Source of the DNA: Caballeronia sordidicola
GTDB taxonomy: Bacteria > Pseudomonadota > Gammaproteobacteria > Burkholderiales > Burkholderiaceae
Reading direction: 5' to 3'
DNA: 64,000 nucleotides
Assembly: GCF_002220365.1 (NCBI RefSeq)
Contig: NZ_MTHB01000275.1
Coordinates: 62,001 to 126,000, forward strand
Shown: positions 51,361-59,600 of the stretch, one piece after another
How positions within the stretch are numbered: position 1 is the first letter of the stretch
Layout: each line of letters begins with the position of its first letter
The notes under the pieces: model-generated
What the model was told of the DNA's origin: nothing
What the model saw: only the letters and a program-made list of their open reading frames with translations
Database searches by the model: none
Translations under genes and position numbers: made by a program

Positions 51361-51836
51361 ACGACTAGCCGATGCGCTCACGCACTGTATATGCGGCGGT
51401 CCTGGCACGCGAAACTCAGTCTGCCCCGATTTTTCAGTGGTTCATGCGCGGCGACAAAATCCCGGTCAACTTTTCTTGCGAACGGCCTGAAAACAGCCCG
51501 CAAAAGCGTCGAATCGCCCGTTCCGGCTTGTGTTTTGGGCCTCGATCGGGTACGTTTACCGGTTTCCCGCAACGCTTTTCAAGCAGCTTTTCCGTCCAGA
51601 AGACGCGTTTTTAGCCGCCTGAATTGCCTTTTTTGCCTTTTGCGCGTGAGCCAACCTCGCGCGTGCGGCTACCGCGCTTCGTCGTCACGCTTAAGTCGTC
51701 GATCGCACCGATCCAGAGTTTGCTTGTGTTTCTTCAAGCCGGCTTCTGATGCAATACGTGAAACACGTGCAGTCGTGCAGTACGCGGCGCATCAAACGGC
51801 GCGCCAGCGCGGCTTTTCCTCCTGTTCAAAACGACA
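51361..51836. other. Long leader region of lysC
   Basis: 476 bases without a recognisable gene. Short frames here have no family features. The 3' half is pyrimidine-rich. I find no lysine-riboswitch-like core and no clear terminator, so aspartokinase control probably acts through the enzyme's ACT domains, though an unrecognised leader element is possible. Confidence 0.5.
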
Positions 51837-53087
51837 ATGGCACTCATCGTACATAAATACGGCGGCACTTCGATGGGCTCGGTCGAGCGCATCAAGAACG
51901 TCGCCAAGCGCGTCGCGAAATGGCACAAGGCCGGCCACAAGATGGTCGTCGTCCCGTCGGCCATGTCCGGCGAAACGAACCGCCTGCTCGGCCTCGCGCG
52001 CGAAATCACCGCACACCCCGATCCGCGCGAACTCGACATGATCGCCTCAACCGGCGAGCAAGTCAGCGTCGGCCTGCTCGCGATTGCGTTGCAAGCGGAA
52101 GGTCTGGAAGCGGTCAGCTATGCCGGCTGGCAAGTGCCGATCAAGACCGACAGCGCGTTCACGAAAGCACGCATCAGCGACATTGACGGCACGCGCGTGC
52201 TCGCCGATCTCGACGCAGGCAAGGTCGTGGTGGTCACGGGCTTCCAGGGTGTCGATCCCGACGGGCATATTGCCACGCTGGGACGCGGTGGTTCGGACAC
52301 GTCGGCGGTCGCGATTGCGGCGGCGTTGAAAGCGGACGAATGCCTGATTTATACCGATGTCGATGGTGTCTACACCACGGACCCGCGCGTGGTCGAAGAA
52401 GCGCGCCGACTGGATCGCGTGACGTTCGAAGAGATGTTGGAAATGGCGAGCCTCGGGTCGAAGGTGCTGCAGATCCGTTCGGTGGAATTCGCCGGTAAAT
52501 ATCAGGTCAAGACGCGCGTGTTGTCGAGCCTGACGGACCCGTTGATTCCGCTCGAAACCGAAATGCGCTCGGGCACCCTGATTACTTTTGAAGAAGACGA
52601 GACCATGGAAAAAGCTGTTATCTCGGGCATCGCATTTCAGCGCGACGAAGCGCGTATTGCCGTGATGGGCGTGCCCGACAAGCCGGGCATTGCGTACCAG
52701 ATCCTCGGGCCGGTGGCCGATGCGAATATCGACATCGACATGATCATCCAGAACACGAGCGTGGACGGTAAGACCGACTTCACGTTCACGGTTGGCCGCG
52801 GCGATTATGCGCAATCCATGGAGATCCTGACGAACCAGGTCAAGGACCACGTGAAGGCCGAGCAGGTGCGGGGCGATCCGAAGGTGTCGAAGGTGTCCGT
52901 GGTTGGCGTGGGCATGCGCTCGCATGTGGGTATCGCGAGCACGATGTTCCGTACGCTGGCAGAAGAGGGCATCAATATCCAGATGATCTCGACATCGGAG
53001 ATCAAGATCTCGGTGCTTATCGACGAAAAATATACCGAGCTTGCCGTGCGCGCGTTGCATAAGGTGTTCGAACTCGATCGCGGCTGA
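51837..53087 (+). CDS. lysC: Aspartate kinase
   Basis: Phosphorylates aspartate, the first step to lysine, threonine, methionine and diaminopimelate. The 416-residue protein starts MALIVHKYGGTSMGS with the KYGGTS kinase signature at 7-12. ATGRGGSDTSAVAIA-type sequence (TLGRGGSDTSAVAIA near 146-160) and YTDVDGVYTTDPR near 174-186 complete the kinase domain. Two C-terminal ACT domains (about 265-410: ISGIAFQRDEARIAVMGVPDKPG; VSVVGVGMRSHVGIASTMF) bind the feedback effector. It is a monofunctional enzyme, without a homoserine dehydrogenase domain. Confidence 0.97.
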   Translation: MALIVHKYGGTSMGSVERIKNVAKRVAKWHKAGHKMVVVPSAMSGETNRLLGLAREITAHPDPRELDMIASTGEQVSVGLLAIALQAEGLEAVSYAGWQVPIKTDSAFTKARISDIDGTRVLADLDAGKVVVVTGFQGVDPDGHIATLGRGGSDTSAVAIAAALKADECLIYTDVDGVYTTDPRVVEEARRLDRVTFEEMLEMASLGSKVLQIRSVEFAGKYQVKTRVLSSLTDPLIPLETEMRSGTLITFEEDETMEKAVISGIAFQRDEARIAVMGVPDKPGIAYQILGPVADANIDIDMIIQNTSVDGKTDFTFTVGRGDYAQSMEILTNQVKDHVKAEQVRGDPKVSKVSVVGVGMRSHVGIASTMFRTLAEEGINIQMISTSEIKISVLIDEKYTELAVRALHKVFELDRG

Positions 53088-53278
53088 ACGACAGGCGGGA
53101 AACGGCGTGGGTGTGACAGCTTGCAGTGTGTTTTTGGGCTGTAATCGAAATAAGCTGCAAAGCGTTGTTCGATGCAATTCACGAGACGAAAAATTTTGTC
53201 TCATGAAATTGACCCGCGGCGGCTAACCCGCTATCATCTTGGCTTCGTCGCGCTGACTCCCGCGTGACAGAAAGTGCA

Positions 53279-53372
53279 GGAGACGTGGCCGAGAGGTTGA
53301 AGGTACTCCCCTGCTAAGGGAGCATCTGGGCTAAAACCTGGATCGAGGGTTCGAATCCCTCCGTCTCCGCCA
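53279..53372 (+). tRNA. tRNA-Ser (anticodon GCU)
   Basis: A class II tRNA of 94 nt including an encoded CCA. The acceptor stem GGAGACG (53279-53285) pairs with CGTCTCC (53362-53368), discriminator G and CCA 53370-53372. The anticodon stem CTCCC/GGGAG encloses the loop CTGCTAA, with anticodon GCT at 53313-53315. The long variable arm and a TTCGAATCC T-loop confirm a serine tRNA reading AGC/AGU codons. Confidence 0.98.
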
Positions 53373-53385
53373 GAAGAATGCAAAG

Positions 53386-53420
53386 CCCCGTAGGTCTAAC
53401 GACTTACGGGGTTTTTGTTT
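53386..53420 (+). terminator. Terminator of the tRNA-Ser gene
   Basis: An 11-bp stem CCCCGTAGGTC / GACTTACGGGG (one G-T pair) with loop TAAC, followed by TTTTTGTTTTT, starts 13 bp after the tRNA. Confidence 0.92.
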
Positions 53421-53562
53421 TTCGGGACGAAAGGTATGGCACCTGGCGAGCGACGATTCAACATAATCCCTCACATCCTGGCTCGCTGCTGCGCGAGCAT
53501 GTTTTGCCGGCCCTGGTCTAACTGTCAGGTTGACTTGCGAAGCGGGATTGCGTCGGGACACC

Positions 53563-54345
53563 TCAACGACTGAACGCTGCCGCGGTCGCTTCATCCGCCG
53601 GGAAAAACAGCTCGATCGCCAACTCCGACAACGTGATATCGATCGGCGTACCGAACATCATCGTTGTACTGATGAATGATAACTGTCCCGCAGCCGTGCT
53701 CAACACGAACGGAATCACGATAGAAGATTCCCCCGCGTCATCCCGACCGGATCCCCCCGGATAACGCTTGAACTCATCGCGCAGCGCACTCAGTTGAGGA
53801 TCAGCTGTGAGAGCGATCTGACGCTCCAGCCGTTCCAGCAAATGTCCGCGCCACTGCGCGAGATTCACAATCTTCGACGCCAATCCTCGCGGATGCAGAC
53901 TCAACCGCAACACGTTCACCGGCGGTTCAAGCAACGACGGATCAGCATCGGCGATAAGCGCAGCCACCGCGCCATTCGCCGACACGAGGTTCCAATGCCG
54001 GTCGATAGCCAGCGCCGGATACGGCTCGTGCCCCTTCAAGATCTGTTCGACTGCGGTCCGCGCGGGCTGCATCGATTGGTCAGTGAGTGAGCGCTCCTGG
54101 AACACCGGCGCGAATCCTGCCGCGTTCAGCAACTCGTTACGTTCACGCAGCGGCACCTCAAGATACTCCGCAAGTCGCAGTACCATCGCGCGGCTCGGCG
54201 CGGCTCGCCCCGTTTCGATAAAACTCAGATGCCGGCTCGAAATCTCCGCTTCGCTGGCCAGATAAAGCTGGCTCATGCGCCGTCGTTCGCGCCAGTGCTT
54301 GATCATTGGGCCGATACCAACAGCCGTCGCAGTCAGTGTGTTCAT
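53563..54345 (-). CDS. XRE-family regulator with MmyB-like ligand-binding domain
   Basis: A 260-residue transcription factor. The N-terminal helix-turn-helix (about 14-75: MIKHWRERRRMSQLYLASEAEISSRHLSFIETGRAAPSRAMVLRLAEYL) is of the XRE type. The C-terminal PAS-like MmyB domain (about 95-258: PYPALAIDRHWNLVSANGAVAALI) may bind a fatty-acid-like ligand. It is divergent from the double NTF2-fold gene, and a 17-bp palindrome lies 35 bp before its start codon, so autoregulation and control of the neighbour are likely. The conserved WxxVxxN motif is intact. Confidence 0.9.
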   Translation of the reverse strand: MNTLTATAVGIGPMIKHWRERRRMSQLYLASEAEISSRHLSFIETGRAAPSRAMVLRLAEYLEVPLRERNELLNAAGFAPVFQERSLTDQSMQPARTAVEQILKGHEPYPALAIDRHWNLVSANGAVAALIADADPSLLEPPVNVLRLSLHPRGLASKIVNLAQWRGHLLERLERQIALTADPQLSALRDEFKRYPGGSGRDDAGESSIVIPFVLSTAAGQLSFISTTMMFGTPIDITLSELAIELFFPADEATAAAFSR

Positions 54346-54379
54346 GGGCGTACCTTATCAAACCGCCGCACGCAGCTCC

Positions 54380-54396
54380 ATTACCTGTCAGGTAAT
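54380..54396. promoter_or_regulatory. Palindromic operator in the divergent promoter
   Basis: ATTACCTGTCAGGTAAT: two perfect 8-bp arms around one central T. It lies between the start of the XRE/MmyB regulator (35 bp away) and the NTF2-fold gene (91 bp away), the classical position for a dimer of the regulator to bind. Binding is inferred. Confidence 0.8.
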
Positions 54397-54486
54397 CGAC
54401 GCACGACATGCGTGTCCCGATGATTGCTTCCAGGCCGCGCTAATCCGGTGTCGCCATAGCCTTGAAGACTATCGAAGGAGAGAATC

Positions 54487-55212
54487 ATGACTGAGCATGA
54501 TGTTCTGGTGGGTCGTTATATCGATACGTGGAACGAGACGGATTCGCCGCGTCGGAACGCTCTGGCGGAGCTGGTTTTACTCGACGGCGCGCGCTACACC
54601 GACCCGATGATGAGCAGCACCGGCCCGAACGGATTCGCCGAGATGATCGGCGCATTTCAGGCGCAAATGCCTGGGTTGACGTTCGAGCGGGTTGGCGGAA
54701 TTGATGCGACGGGCGCGATGGTCCGCTTCAGTTGGCGCCTGATCGATGCCACGGGCCGGCAACTGGCCAGTGGGACGGACATCGGCGAATTTTCGATCGA
54801 TGGTCGGTTTGCCGGCATTACGGGTTTTCTCGACAGTAAGCTGATGGGCCCGGCATGGTGCGTGGAAAAGTACGCCGCGTTCTGGGCCGCGCCGGATTTC
54901 AGCCGGCCGACCGATGAACTGGCGGCGGATATCGAAGGATATTGGCCGGGTTTGCACGCGCCGTTGAAGGGCGTGGAGGCCTATGTGCGGCCGCTGCATG
55001 AACTGTTGCGCCGCGTTCCGGATTTCAGGCTGGAAGTCGCCGACCACGCGAGTCGCGGCGATACAGTCTTCATCCGATGGATCGCCACGGGGACGCACGG
55101 CGATGTGCCGCTGCGCTTCGAGGGCGTGGACTGCGTGCGTCACAGCGATGGCCAGGTTTATGAGAACCGGATCTACTGCGATCATCCGCTGATTCAGGCG
55201 TTGAACCGGTAA
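54487..55212 (+). CDS. Double NTF2-like (SnoaL-type) domain protein
   Basis: A 241-residue protein made of two NTF2-fold halves. The first (about 5-112) has RYIDTWNETDSPRRNALAELVLLDGARYTDP; the second (about 120-240) has EGYWPGLHAPLKGVEAYVRPLHELLRRVPDFRLEV. Both have the cone-shaped-cavity layout of SnoaL-like polyketide cyclases and isomerases. Substrate unknown. It starts MTEHDVLVGRYID with a GGAGA site upstream. Divergent from and probably controlled by the adjacent XRE/MmyB regulator. No signal peptide. Confidence 0.82.
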   Translation: MTEHDVLVGRYIDTWNETDSPRRNALAELVLLDGARYTDPMMSSTGPNGFAEMIGAFQAQMPGLTFERVGGIDATGAMVRFSWRLIDATGRQLASGTDIGEFSIDGRFAGITGFLDSKLMGPAWCVEKYAAFWAAPDFSRPTDELAADIEGYWPGLHAPLKGVEAYVRPLHELLRRVPDFRLEVADHASRGDTVFIRWIATGTHGDVPLRFEGVDCVRHSDGQVYENRIYCDHPLIQALNR

Positions 55213-55294
55213 TGGAGTCGGCAGCCTTGTTTTTGTTCGATCGAACAGGGCGCTTCGCCTGGCCGCCCAAGGCTGCGTGAGCGCCCGAGCACAC

Positions 55295-55675
55295 TCAGAC
55301 TTCGTCGTCGTCCAGATCGTCGGGGCCTTGCAGGTCCGTTTGTCCCGCTTCACCGCGTACAGCGCGGCGTTTGCGCTGCACATGATAGGCCGTGAGCACG
55401 GCGTGCACGACCATGTCCAGCGCTGGTTTCGCGTTACCTTGCTTGTCCGTCCAGGTCTTCGGCGTGAGTGCGCCGGCAAGCGATACGCTGTCGCCGTCAT
55501 CGAGCGCCTGGAGCGCGTCCTTGACGGTGTCGTCGAAGGCGATCACATTCACGAACAGACTCTCGCCGTCGCCGGCCGAGGCGCGAACCCGGCATGTCAC
55601 GAAGTGCGTGCCGTGCTGACCCGTACGCACTTGCGCCGTGCCGTAGAGACGTCCGGAAACCAGGCCGTCGATCAT
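55295..55675 (-). CDS. Single-stranded DNA-binding protein-like OB-fold protein
   Basis: The ATG at 55675, with GGAGAGG upstream, gives 126 residues: MIDGLVSGRLYGTAQVRTGQHGTHFVTCRVRA. The SSB/PriB-type OB fold covers about 1-105 (SLFVNVIAFDDTVKDALQALDDGDSVSLAGALTPKTWTDKQGN). The tail GPDDLDDDEV is acidic but lacks the DDDIPF tip of housekeeping SSB, so this is a paralogue and may not recruit the usual SSB partners. Such copies are common outside mobile elements in Burkholderia. Role in DNA metabolism is inferred. Confidence 0.85.
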   Translation of the reverse strand: MIDGLVSGRLYGTAQVRTGQHGTHFVTCRVRASAGDGESLFVNVIAFDDTVKDALQALDDGDSVSLAGALTPKTWTDKQGNAKPALDMVVHAVLTAYHVQRKRRAVRGEAGQTDLQGPDDLDDDEV

Positions 55676-55846
55676 GGTGTGCCTCTCCAAAATTCGCCAA
55701 TTGTCTCACTCGCGAGCAGGCGTTTCGCGGCTGCATGCATCAGGTGGGATTTAAATCGTGCTTGCTTGCGGGTCGTAGCCGAATCAAGCGTTCGACCCGC
55801 TCGCAATTCAACGCGGGCCCGCTACCTTGTGCGTACGCGTGCGTAT

Positions 55847-56200
55847 CTACTTCTGCTTGGCTTCCTCGAGACAGGCTGCCAGCTTCTCGAAATAGTCGAG
55901 CGCCTTGCGCGTGGGCACGACCGTCTTGGACCTCAGATCCGTGCTCGATTCGTCGACCGAGACCAGTCCTTCCTGTCTTAGCCGCGCGAGTTTGCGGTGC
56001 ACCGTCGCCGGCGCGCCTGCGACCGATAGCGCCATCGTCTCGGTTACGCTCAGCGTACGCCCCGCGTGCCAGGCCGCTGTCAGCGCCTCGAGCAGCCGTT
56101 CTTCGGCAGCGTCGAGTTTCGGGAAAGACGGCAACGCCTGAACCGCCTGAGCGAGGTTCAGGAAGCGAAAATAGGTATCCACGAGGTGTTTTTTTGCCAT
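55847..56200 (-). CDS. Winged-helix (MarR-like) regulator
   Basis: Read from the ATG at 56200 the product has 117 residues: MAKKHLVDTYFRFLNLAQAVQALPSFPKLDAAEERLLEAL. A winged helix follows (TMALSVAGAPATVHRKLARLRQEGLVSVDESSTDLRSKTVVPTRKALDYFEKL) with the recognition helix near 70-80. No ribosome binding site is obvious before either this ATG or the one at 56221, so the start is uncertain. Target genes unknown; the SSB-like gene 171 bp downstream on the same strand is the nearest candidate. Confidence 0.78.
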   Translation of the reverse strand: MAKKHLVDTYFRFLNLAQAVQALPSFPKLDAAEERLLEALTAAWHAGRTLSVTETMALSVAGAPATVHRKLARLRQEGLVSVDESSTDLRSKTVVPTRKALDYFEKLAACLEEAKQK

Positions 56201-56578
56201 GGCGGCGGACTTGAAATGCATCTGTGAATCATAGCATTGCCAGTAAACCGGCTTCCAAACCCTTATCAGCTTGATAATTAAATGATACGATTCACGAAAG
56301 CGGGGTGTGTATCGACGCCAGAAAGTGACGCGCACCTGGACCTGAGAGAAATTAAAAAAAGAGCGCGTTGCCCTGCGGCCGGGAGCAGGGCAACGTAGCC
56401 GATCGAACAAACCAGGCGGATTCACACATGCATCGCGAAGCGGCAGTGACGATGCGCTTGCGCACTCAATACGCGCACGACCCAAACCACTTGCATCTGG
56501 TTAAGGCGATGGCTTAATCTGTCTTTACAAAACCGCTAGAACCGTACGGGCCGACTGACACGCCGCCACTCCGTGTGC
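56201..56578. other. Intergenic stretch containing a minus-strand terminator
   Basis: 378 bases without a gene, AT-rich near 56260-56290. A terminator at 56352-56395 ends the membrane-protein transcript. The upstream region of the winged-helix regulator lies to its left. Confidence 0.55.
56352..56395 (-). terminator. Terminator of the membrane-protein gene
   Basis: On the minus strand an 11-bp stem CGTTGCCCTGC / GCAGGGCAACG with an 8-nt loop is followed by CGCTCTTTTTTTAAT. Confidence 0.9.
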
Positions 56579-57148
56579 TCAACGAGGGCGTGATGCCCGA
56601 TGCATCGACACATGCATGCGCGTGATAAACCAAAGACCCAGCTTGAGCGTGTAGATAATCATGAGCGTACCGGTCAGGTCGCCTATGAACATCACGATAA
56701 AACGTACGCCGGCATTCACGGTATCGCCGCTCAACGCACACCACGCTTGCTGCATTGCCGGGCCCGCGATCGAGTAGAGCAGGATCAGGACTAACAGACG
56801 ACCGGCCGTGAGATTCGCGAGTGACTCACTGAGTCCAAGTTTGCGCGTGGCGAGGAGATACACAAGATAAGGCGCGAGTGCCGAGATAATGCCGCCGAAT
56901 GCCGCGCGAACTGGATCATTCGGAAAATAATAAAAGAAACAACTGATCCACGACGCGATGAGTATCCCAATCGCACCCAGCGCGCCGAATAACAGCGTGC
57001 ACAGCAGGCGTATGCCGGCAGGCAGGTAGATCCAGTTGACTCCGCGCACGAACTCCGAGTGCCTGAAAATCCATTCGTTCGCGACAAGCGTCAGCAGGAA
57101 GACAAGGGTGGTGCCGCAGATTACGGCGAGGCGATGGCGGATATGCAT
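56579..57148 (-). CDS. Polytopic inner-membrane protein of unknown function
   Basis: The ATG at 57148 gives 189 residues, MHIRHRLAVICGTTLVFLLTLVANEWIF. Five membrane helices are visible, including LPAGIRLLCTLLFGALGAIGILIASWISCFFYYF, SALAPYLVYLLATRKLG and LLVLILLYSIAGPAMQQAW. The WIYLPAGIRLL segment after the first helix resembles the start of MASE1-type sensory membrane domains, but no output domain is attached. A stand-alone sensor-like or transport role cannot be chosen from sequence. A strong terminator follows. Confidence 0.72.
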   Translation of the reverse strand: MHIRHRLAVICGTTLVFLLTLVANEWIFRHSEFVRGVNWIYLPAGIRLLCTLLFGALGAIGILIASWISCFFYYFPNDPVRAAFGGIISALAPYLVYLLATRKLGLSESLANLTAGRLLVLILLYSIAGPAMQQAWCALSGDTVNAGVRFIVMFIGDLTGTLMIIYTLKLGLWFITRMHVSMHRASRPR

Positions 57149-57483
57149 AGATAAATCAGAAGCCCAAACGCGGGCAAGCCTGGCGGGAGGCAAACAACTC
57201 AACCGTCACCTGGCACGTTGCGAACGCCACCCGGGCTCCGGCGATTGTTGAACGATACGAACGATAAATGCTTTTGCTAGCCCGATTCTATCAGCGCACC
57301 TGAAACCGCTTGCGGCGCGCTCGAATCCAGCGAGCATCGTGGCGGGAGAGGACACTCAGCTAAAAGAAATGTTGTGTCACACCCTGTTGGCAGTCGTAAT
57401 TCGGAGTTACCAACTTGAAACATTTAGGGCGATCCGTTCCGCTAAGATTTACTCAACGAACCTACCCGTTGAGGTGCACTCAA
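57149..57483. other. Intergenic stretch upstream of the secreted-protein pair
   Basis: 335 bases between the divergent membrane-protein gene and the first secreted protein. No gene or RNA recognised. It must hold promoters for both directions. Confidence 0.5.
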
Positions 57484-57807
57484 ATGAACAACAAACTGAA
57501 GACTTCTATTTTTGCTGGTGCGATTGCTATCGGGGCGCTCGGGATGTCGGGCGCGGCGATGGCCCAAGTGCGTGTTGGTATCAATGTTGGCATCCCCGCG
57601 CCAGTGTACGTTGCACCGCAGCCGGTCTACGCGCCGCCGCCGCCGCCCGTCGTCTACGCGTCGCCCCCGCCGGTGTATGCTGCTGCTCCGGTCGTGGTGA
57701 TCGGCTGGCATGGCGATCGTTATTGGGACGGTCGCCGTTACTGGAATCGTGACGATTGGTACCGCTATCACGGTCACGGCGGTCATTACGATCATCGCGG
57801 CTACTAA
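57484..57807 (+). CDS. Secreted Pro/Tyr/His-rich protein, paralogue 1
   Basis: The ATG at 57484, with GAGGTG upstream, gives 107 residues. The signal peptide MNNKLKTSIFAGAIAIGALG..AMAQ ends near residue 28. Then come VRVGINVGIPAPVYVAPQP, a Pro/Tyr-rich linker (about 45-70) and a C-terminal GWHGDRYWDGRRYWNRDDWYR block ending in His/Gly residues. The gene 263 bp downstream encodes a clear paralogue. Such proteins are widespread in Burkholderia and uncharacterised. A hairpin terminator follows. Confidence 0.82.
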   Translation: MNNKLKTSIFAGAIAIGALGMSGAAMAQVRVGINVGIPAPVYVAPQPVYAPPPPPVVYASPPPVYAAAPVVVIGWHGDRYWDGRRYWNRDDWYRYHGHGGHYDHRGY

Positions 57808-57848
57808 ACCGGGCCGCACAATACCGCGTCCGTCAGGAAGCTGGCCCG

Positions 57849-57886
57849 AAGGCCATCCGGCGAAAGCCGGGTGGCCTTTGTTTTTC
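57849..57886 (+). terminator. Terminator after the first secreted protein
   Basis: AAGGCCATCCGGC-GAAA-GCCGGGTGGCCTTT with a stable GAAA tetraloop, one T-G pair, followed by GTTTTT. It makes the two paralogues separate transcription units. Confidence 0.9.
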
Positions 57887-58070
57887 CAGCGCCACCCGTT
57901 TTCATCGAACGCCGCCCGATTCGCAGTTTTGCATGATGTAACAAAGAGTAAGCTTTCAGCAGACGATACCCCTGCGCCGAAGAACAACTTACAAAGTCGA
58001 AGTACCGGATTGAGGGCGATCCGCTATATTCGCTTCCACCTGAACAATGACGGCTAGAGGCGCGCCTTAC

Positions 58071-58478
58071 ATGAATAAGTTAAATAGCATCCGGATCCTG
58101 ACTGGCGTTGCCGGTCTGTGCCTTGCAACCCTGTCCGGAATTGCCCACGCACAAGTGCGGTTGGGGATCAACATCGGTATTCCTGCTCCGGTTTATGTCG
58201 CGCCGCAGCCTTACTATGCGCCACCGCCGCCGCCGGTCATTTATCAACCGGCTCCTGTCTATGTGCAGCCGGGCATCGTGATCGGCTGGTATGGAAATCG
58301 TTACTACGATGGTCGCCGCTATTGGGGGCGTGACGAGTGGTATCGGCACAATGGCGGCCGTCCAAACTATGGGCATGGCGGCCCGGGATATGGCGGCCAC
58401 GGTGGGAATTACAACCACGGCGGCGGTGGAAACTACAACCATGGCGGGAACGGTGGCCACAATGGCTATCGTAATTAA
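58071..58478 (+). CDS. Secreted Pro/Tyr/His/Gly-rich protein, paralogue 2
   Basis: The ATG at 58071 gives 135 residues. The signal peptide MNKLNSIRILTGVAGLCLAT..AHAQ ends near residue 28. VRLGINIGIPAPVYVAPQP, the Pro/Tyr linker and GWYGNRYYDGRRYWGRDEWYR match paralogue 1 block by block. The C-terminal 40 residues are a Gly/His/Asn/Tyr repeat (GGHGGNYNHGGGGNYNHGG) absent from paralogue 1; they could bind metal. Probably periplasmic or outer-surface. Function unknown. Confidence 0.82.
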   Translation: MNKLNSIRILTGVAGLCLATLSGIAHAQVRLGINIGIPAPVYVAPQPYYAPPPPPVIYQPAPVYVQPGIVIGWYGNRYYDGRRYWGRDEWYRHNGGRPNYGHGGPGYGGHGGNYNHGGGGNYNHGGNGGHNGYRN

Positions 58479-58498
58479 ACGCCTTGGCCAGACGCATT

Positions 58499-58534
58499 AA
58501 AAAAGCCGTCCCGCGCAAGCGGGACGGCTTTTTG
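58499..58534. terminator. Bidirectional terminator before fabI
   Basis: A perfect stem AAAAGCCGTCCCGC / GCGGGACGGCTTTT with GCAA loop and T run, between the convergent secreted-protein gene (+) and fabI (-). Confidence 0.95.
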
Positions 58535-58575
58535 ACTTTATCGGCGGATGGAAAGCAACCGCTGTTATCGCAGTA

Positions 58576-59373
58576 TTACTCCGAGACCGCCTGCGGCGCC
58601 ATTCCGCCGACCACGGCATTGAAGCCGCTATCAACGTGGATGATCTCGGCGCTCACGCCGCCCGCCAGATCGGACAACAAAAACGCCGCCACATTGCCGA
58701 CCTGATCGATGGTTACATTGCGCCGCATCGGCGCGTTGTTTTCGACGAACTCGAGAATCTTGCCAAAGCCCTTGATGCCGCTGGCTGCCAACGTCTTGAT
58801 CGGACCCGCCGAGATGCCGTTCACGCGCACACCCTTGTCTCCAAGCGCCACAGCCAGATAACGCACGCTGGCTTCAAGCGAAGCCTTCGCCAGACCCATC
58901 GTGTTGTAGTTCGGGATCGCGCGTTCGGCGCCGAGGTAGCTCAGCGTGAGCAACGAGGCATCGGGGGACAGCATGGATTGCGCAGCCTTGGCGAGGGCCG
59001 GGAAGCTGTACGCGGAAATGTCATGGGCGATGCGGAAGTTTTCACGCGTCATGCCGTCGAGGAAATTGCCCGCGATCGCTTCGCGGGGCGCAAAGCCGAT
59101 GGAATGCACGAGACCGTCGAGCGTGTCCCAGCGTTCTTTCAGCGAGACGAAGAGGGCGTCAATGTCCTCGTCGCTACCCACGTCGCACGGAAACACGAGA
59201 TCGCTGCCGAATTCGGTCGCGAACTCGGTAATGCGATCCTTGAATCGGTCCCCCACATAGGTGAAGGCGAGTTCGGCGCCTTCGCGCTTGCAAGCCGCTG
59301 CGATGCCATAGGCGATCGAGCGGTTCGACAACAAGCCCGTCAGCAAAATCCGTTTTCCAGCGAGAAATCCCAT
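58576..59373 (-). CDS. fabI: Enoyl-[acyl-carrier-protein] reductase (NADH)
   Basis: Catalyses the last reduction of each fatty-acid elongation cycle. The 265-residue protein starts MGFLAGKRILLTGLLSNRSIAYGIA, the FabI NADH-binding N-terminus, with AAGGAG before the ATG. The catalytic pair is in YLGAERAIPNYNTMGLAKASLEA near 146-168 (Tyr and Lys seven residues apart, the FabI spacing). AAGPIKTLAASGI near 190 is the substrate loop. This is the triclosan-target type of reductase. Standard length. Confidence 0.97.
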   Translation of the reverse strand: MGFLAGKRILLTGLLSNRSIAYGIAAACKREGAELAFTYVGDRFKDRITEFATEFGSDLVFPCDVGSDEDIDALFVSLKERWDTLDGLVHSIGFAPREAIAGNFLDGMTRENFRIAHDISAYSFPALAKAAQSMLSPDASLLTLSYLGAERAIPNYNTMGLAKASLEASVRYLAVALGDKGVRVNGISAGPIKTLAASGIKGFGKILEFVENNAPMRRNVTIDQVGNVAAFLLSDLAGGVSAEIIHVDSGFNAVVGGMAPQAVSE

Positions 59374-59600
59374 GAATGCTCCTTAAGAAGTCGATATCGC
59401 ACATGCACCGGACTGAGCGCGCGCAAGCCGTGCGCACGTCGTTACAATGCCCGGGACAGTGGTTTTAGTAGAATTCTCTCACATCGCCTCATGTCGCTTG
59501 AGGCGCGCAGCGCTTGGGGCGCCGAGAGTGAGCCCGGAGCGGGCTTTGAACGGCAGGCCGTTTTCCGATCATCGTTTCACTGGTACTTATAAAGGCACTC

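Noticed and set aside
51361..51836. Lysine riboswitch before lysC
   Set aside because: No recognisable conserved core, and lysine riboswitches are not typical of beta-proteobacteria.
52047..53204. 385-codon minus-strand frame over lysC
   Set aside because: Antisense shadow of lysC with the His/Arg-rich composition typical of GC-rich reverse frames.
53279..53562. Integration site of a genomic island at tRNA-Ser
   Set aside because: No integrase gene or repeat of the tRNA 3' end was found downstream.
58636..59592. 318-codon plus-strand frame over fabI
   Set aside because: Antisense shadow of fabI extending into its promoter.
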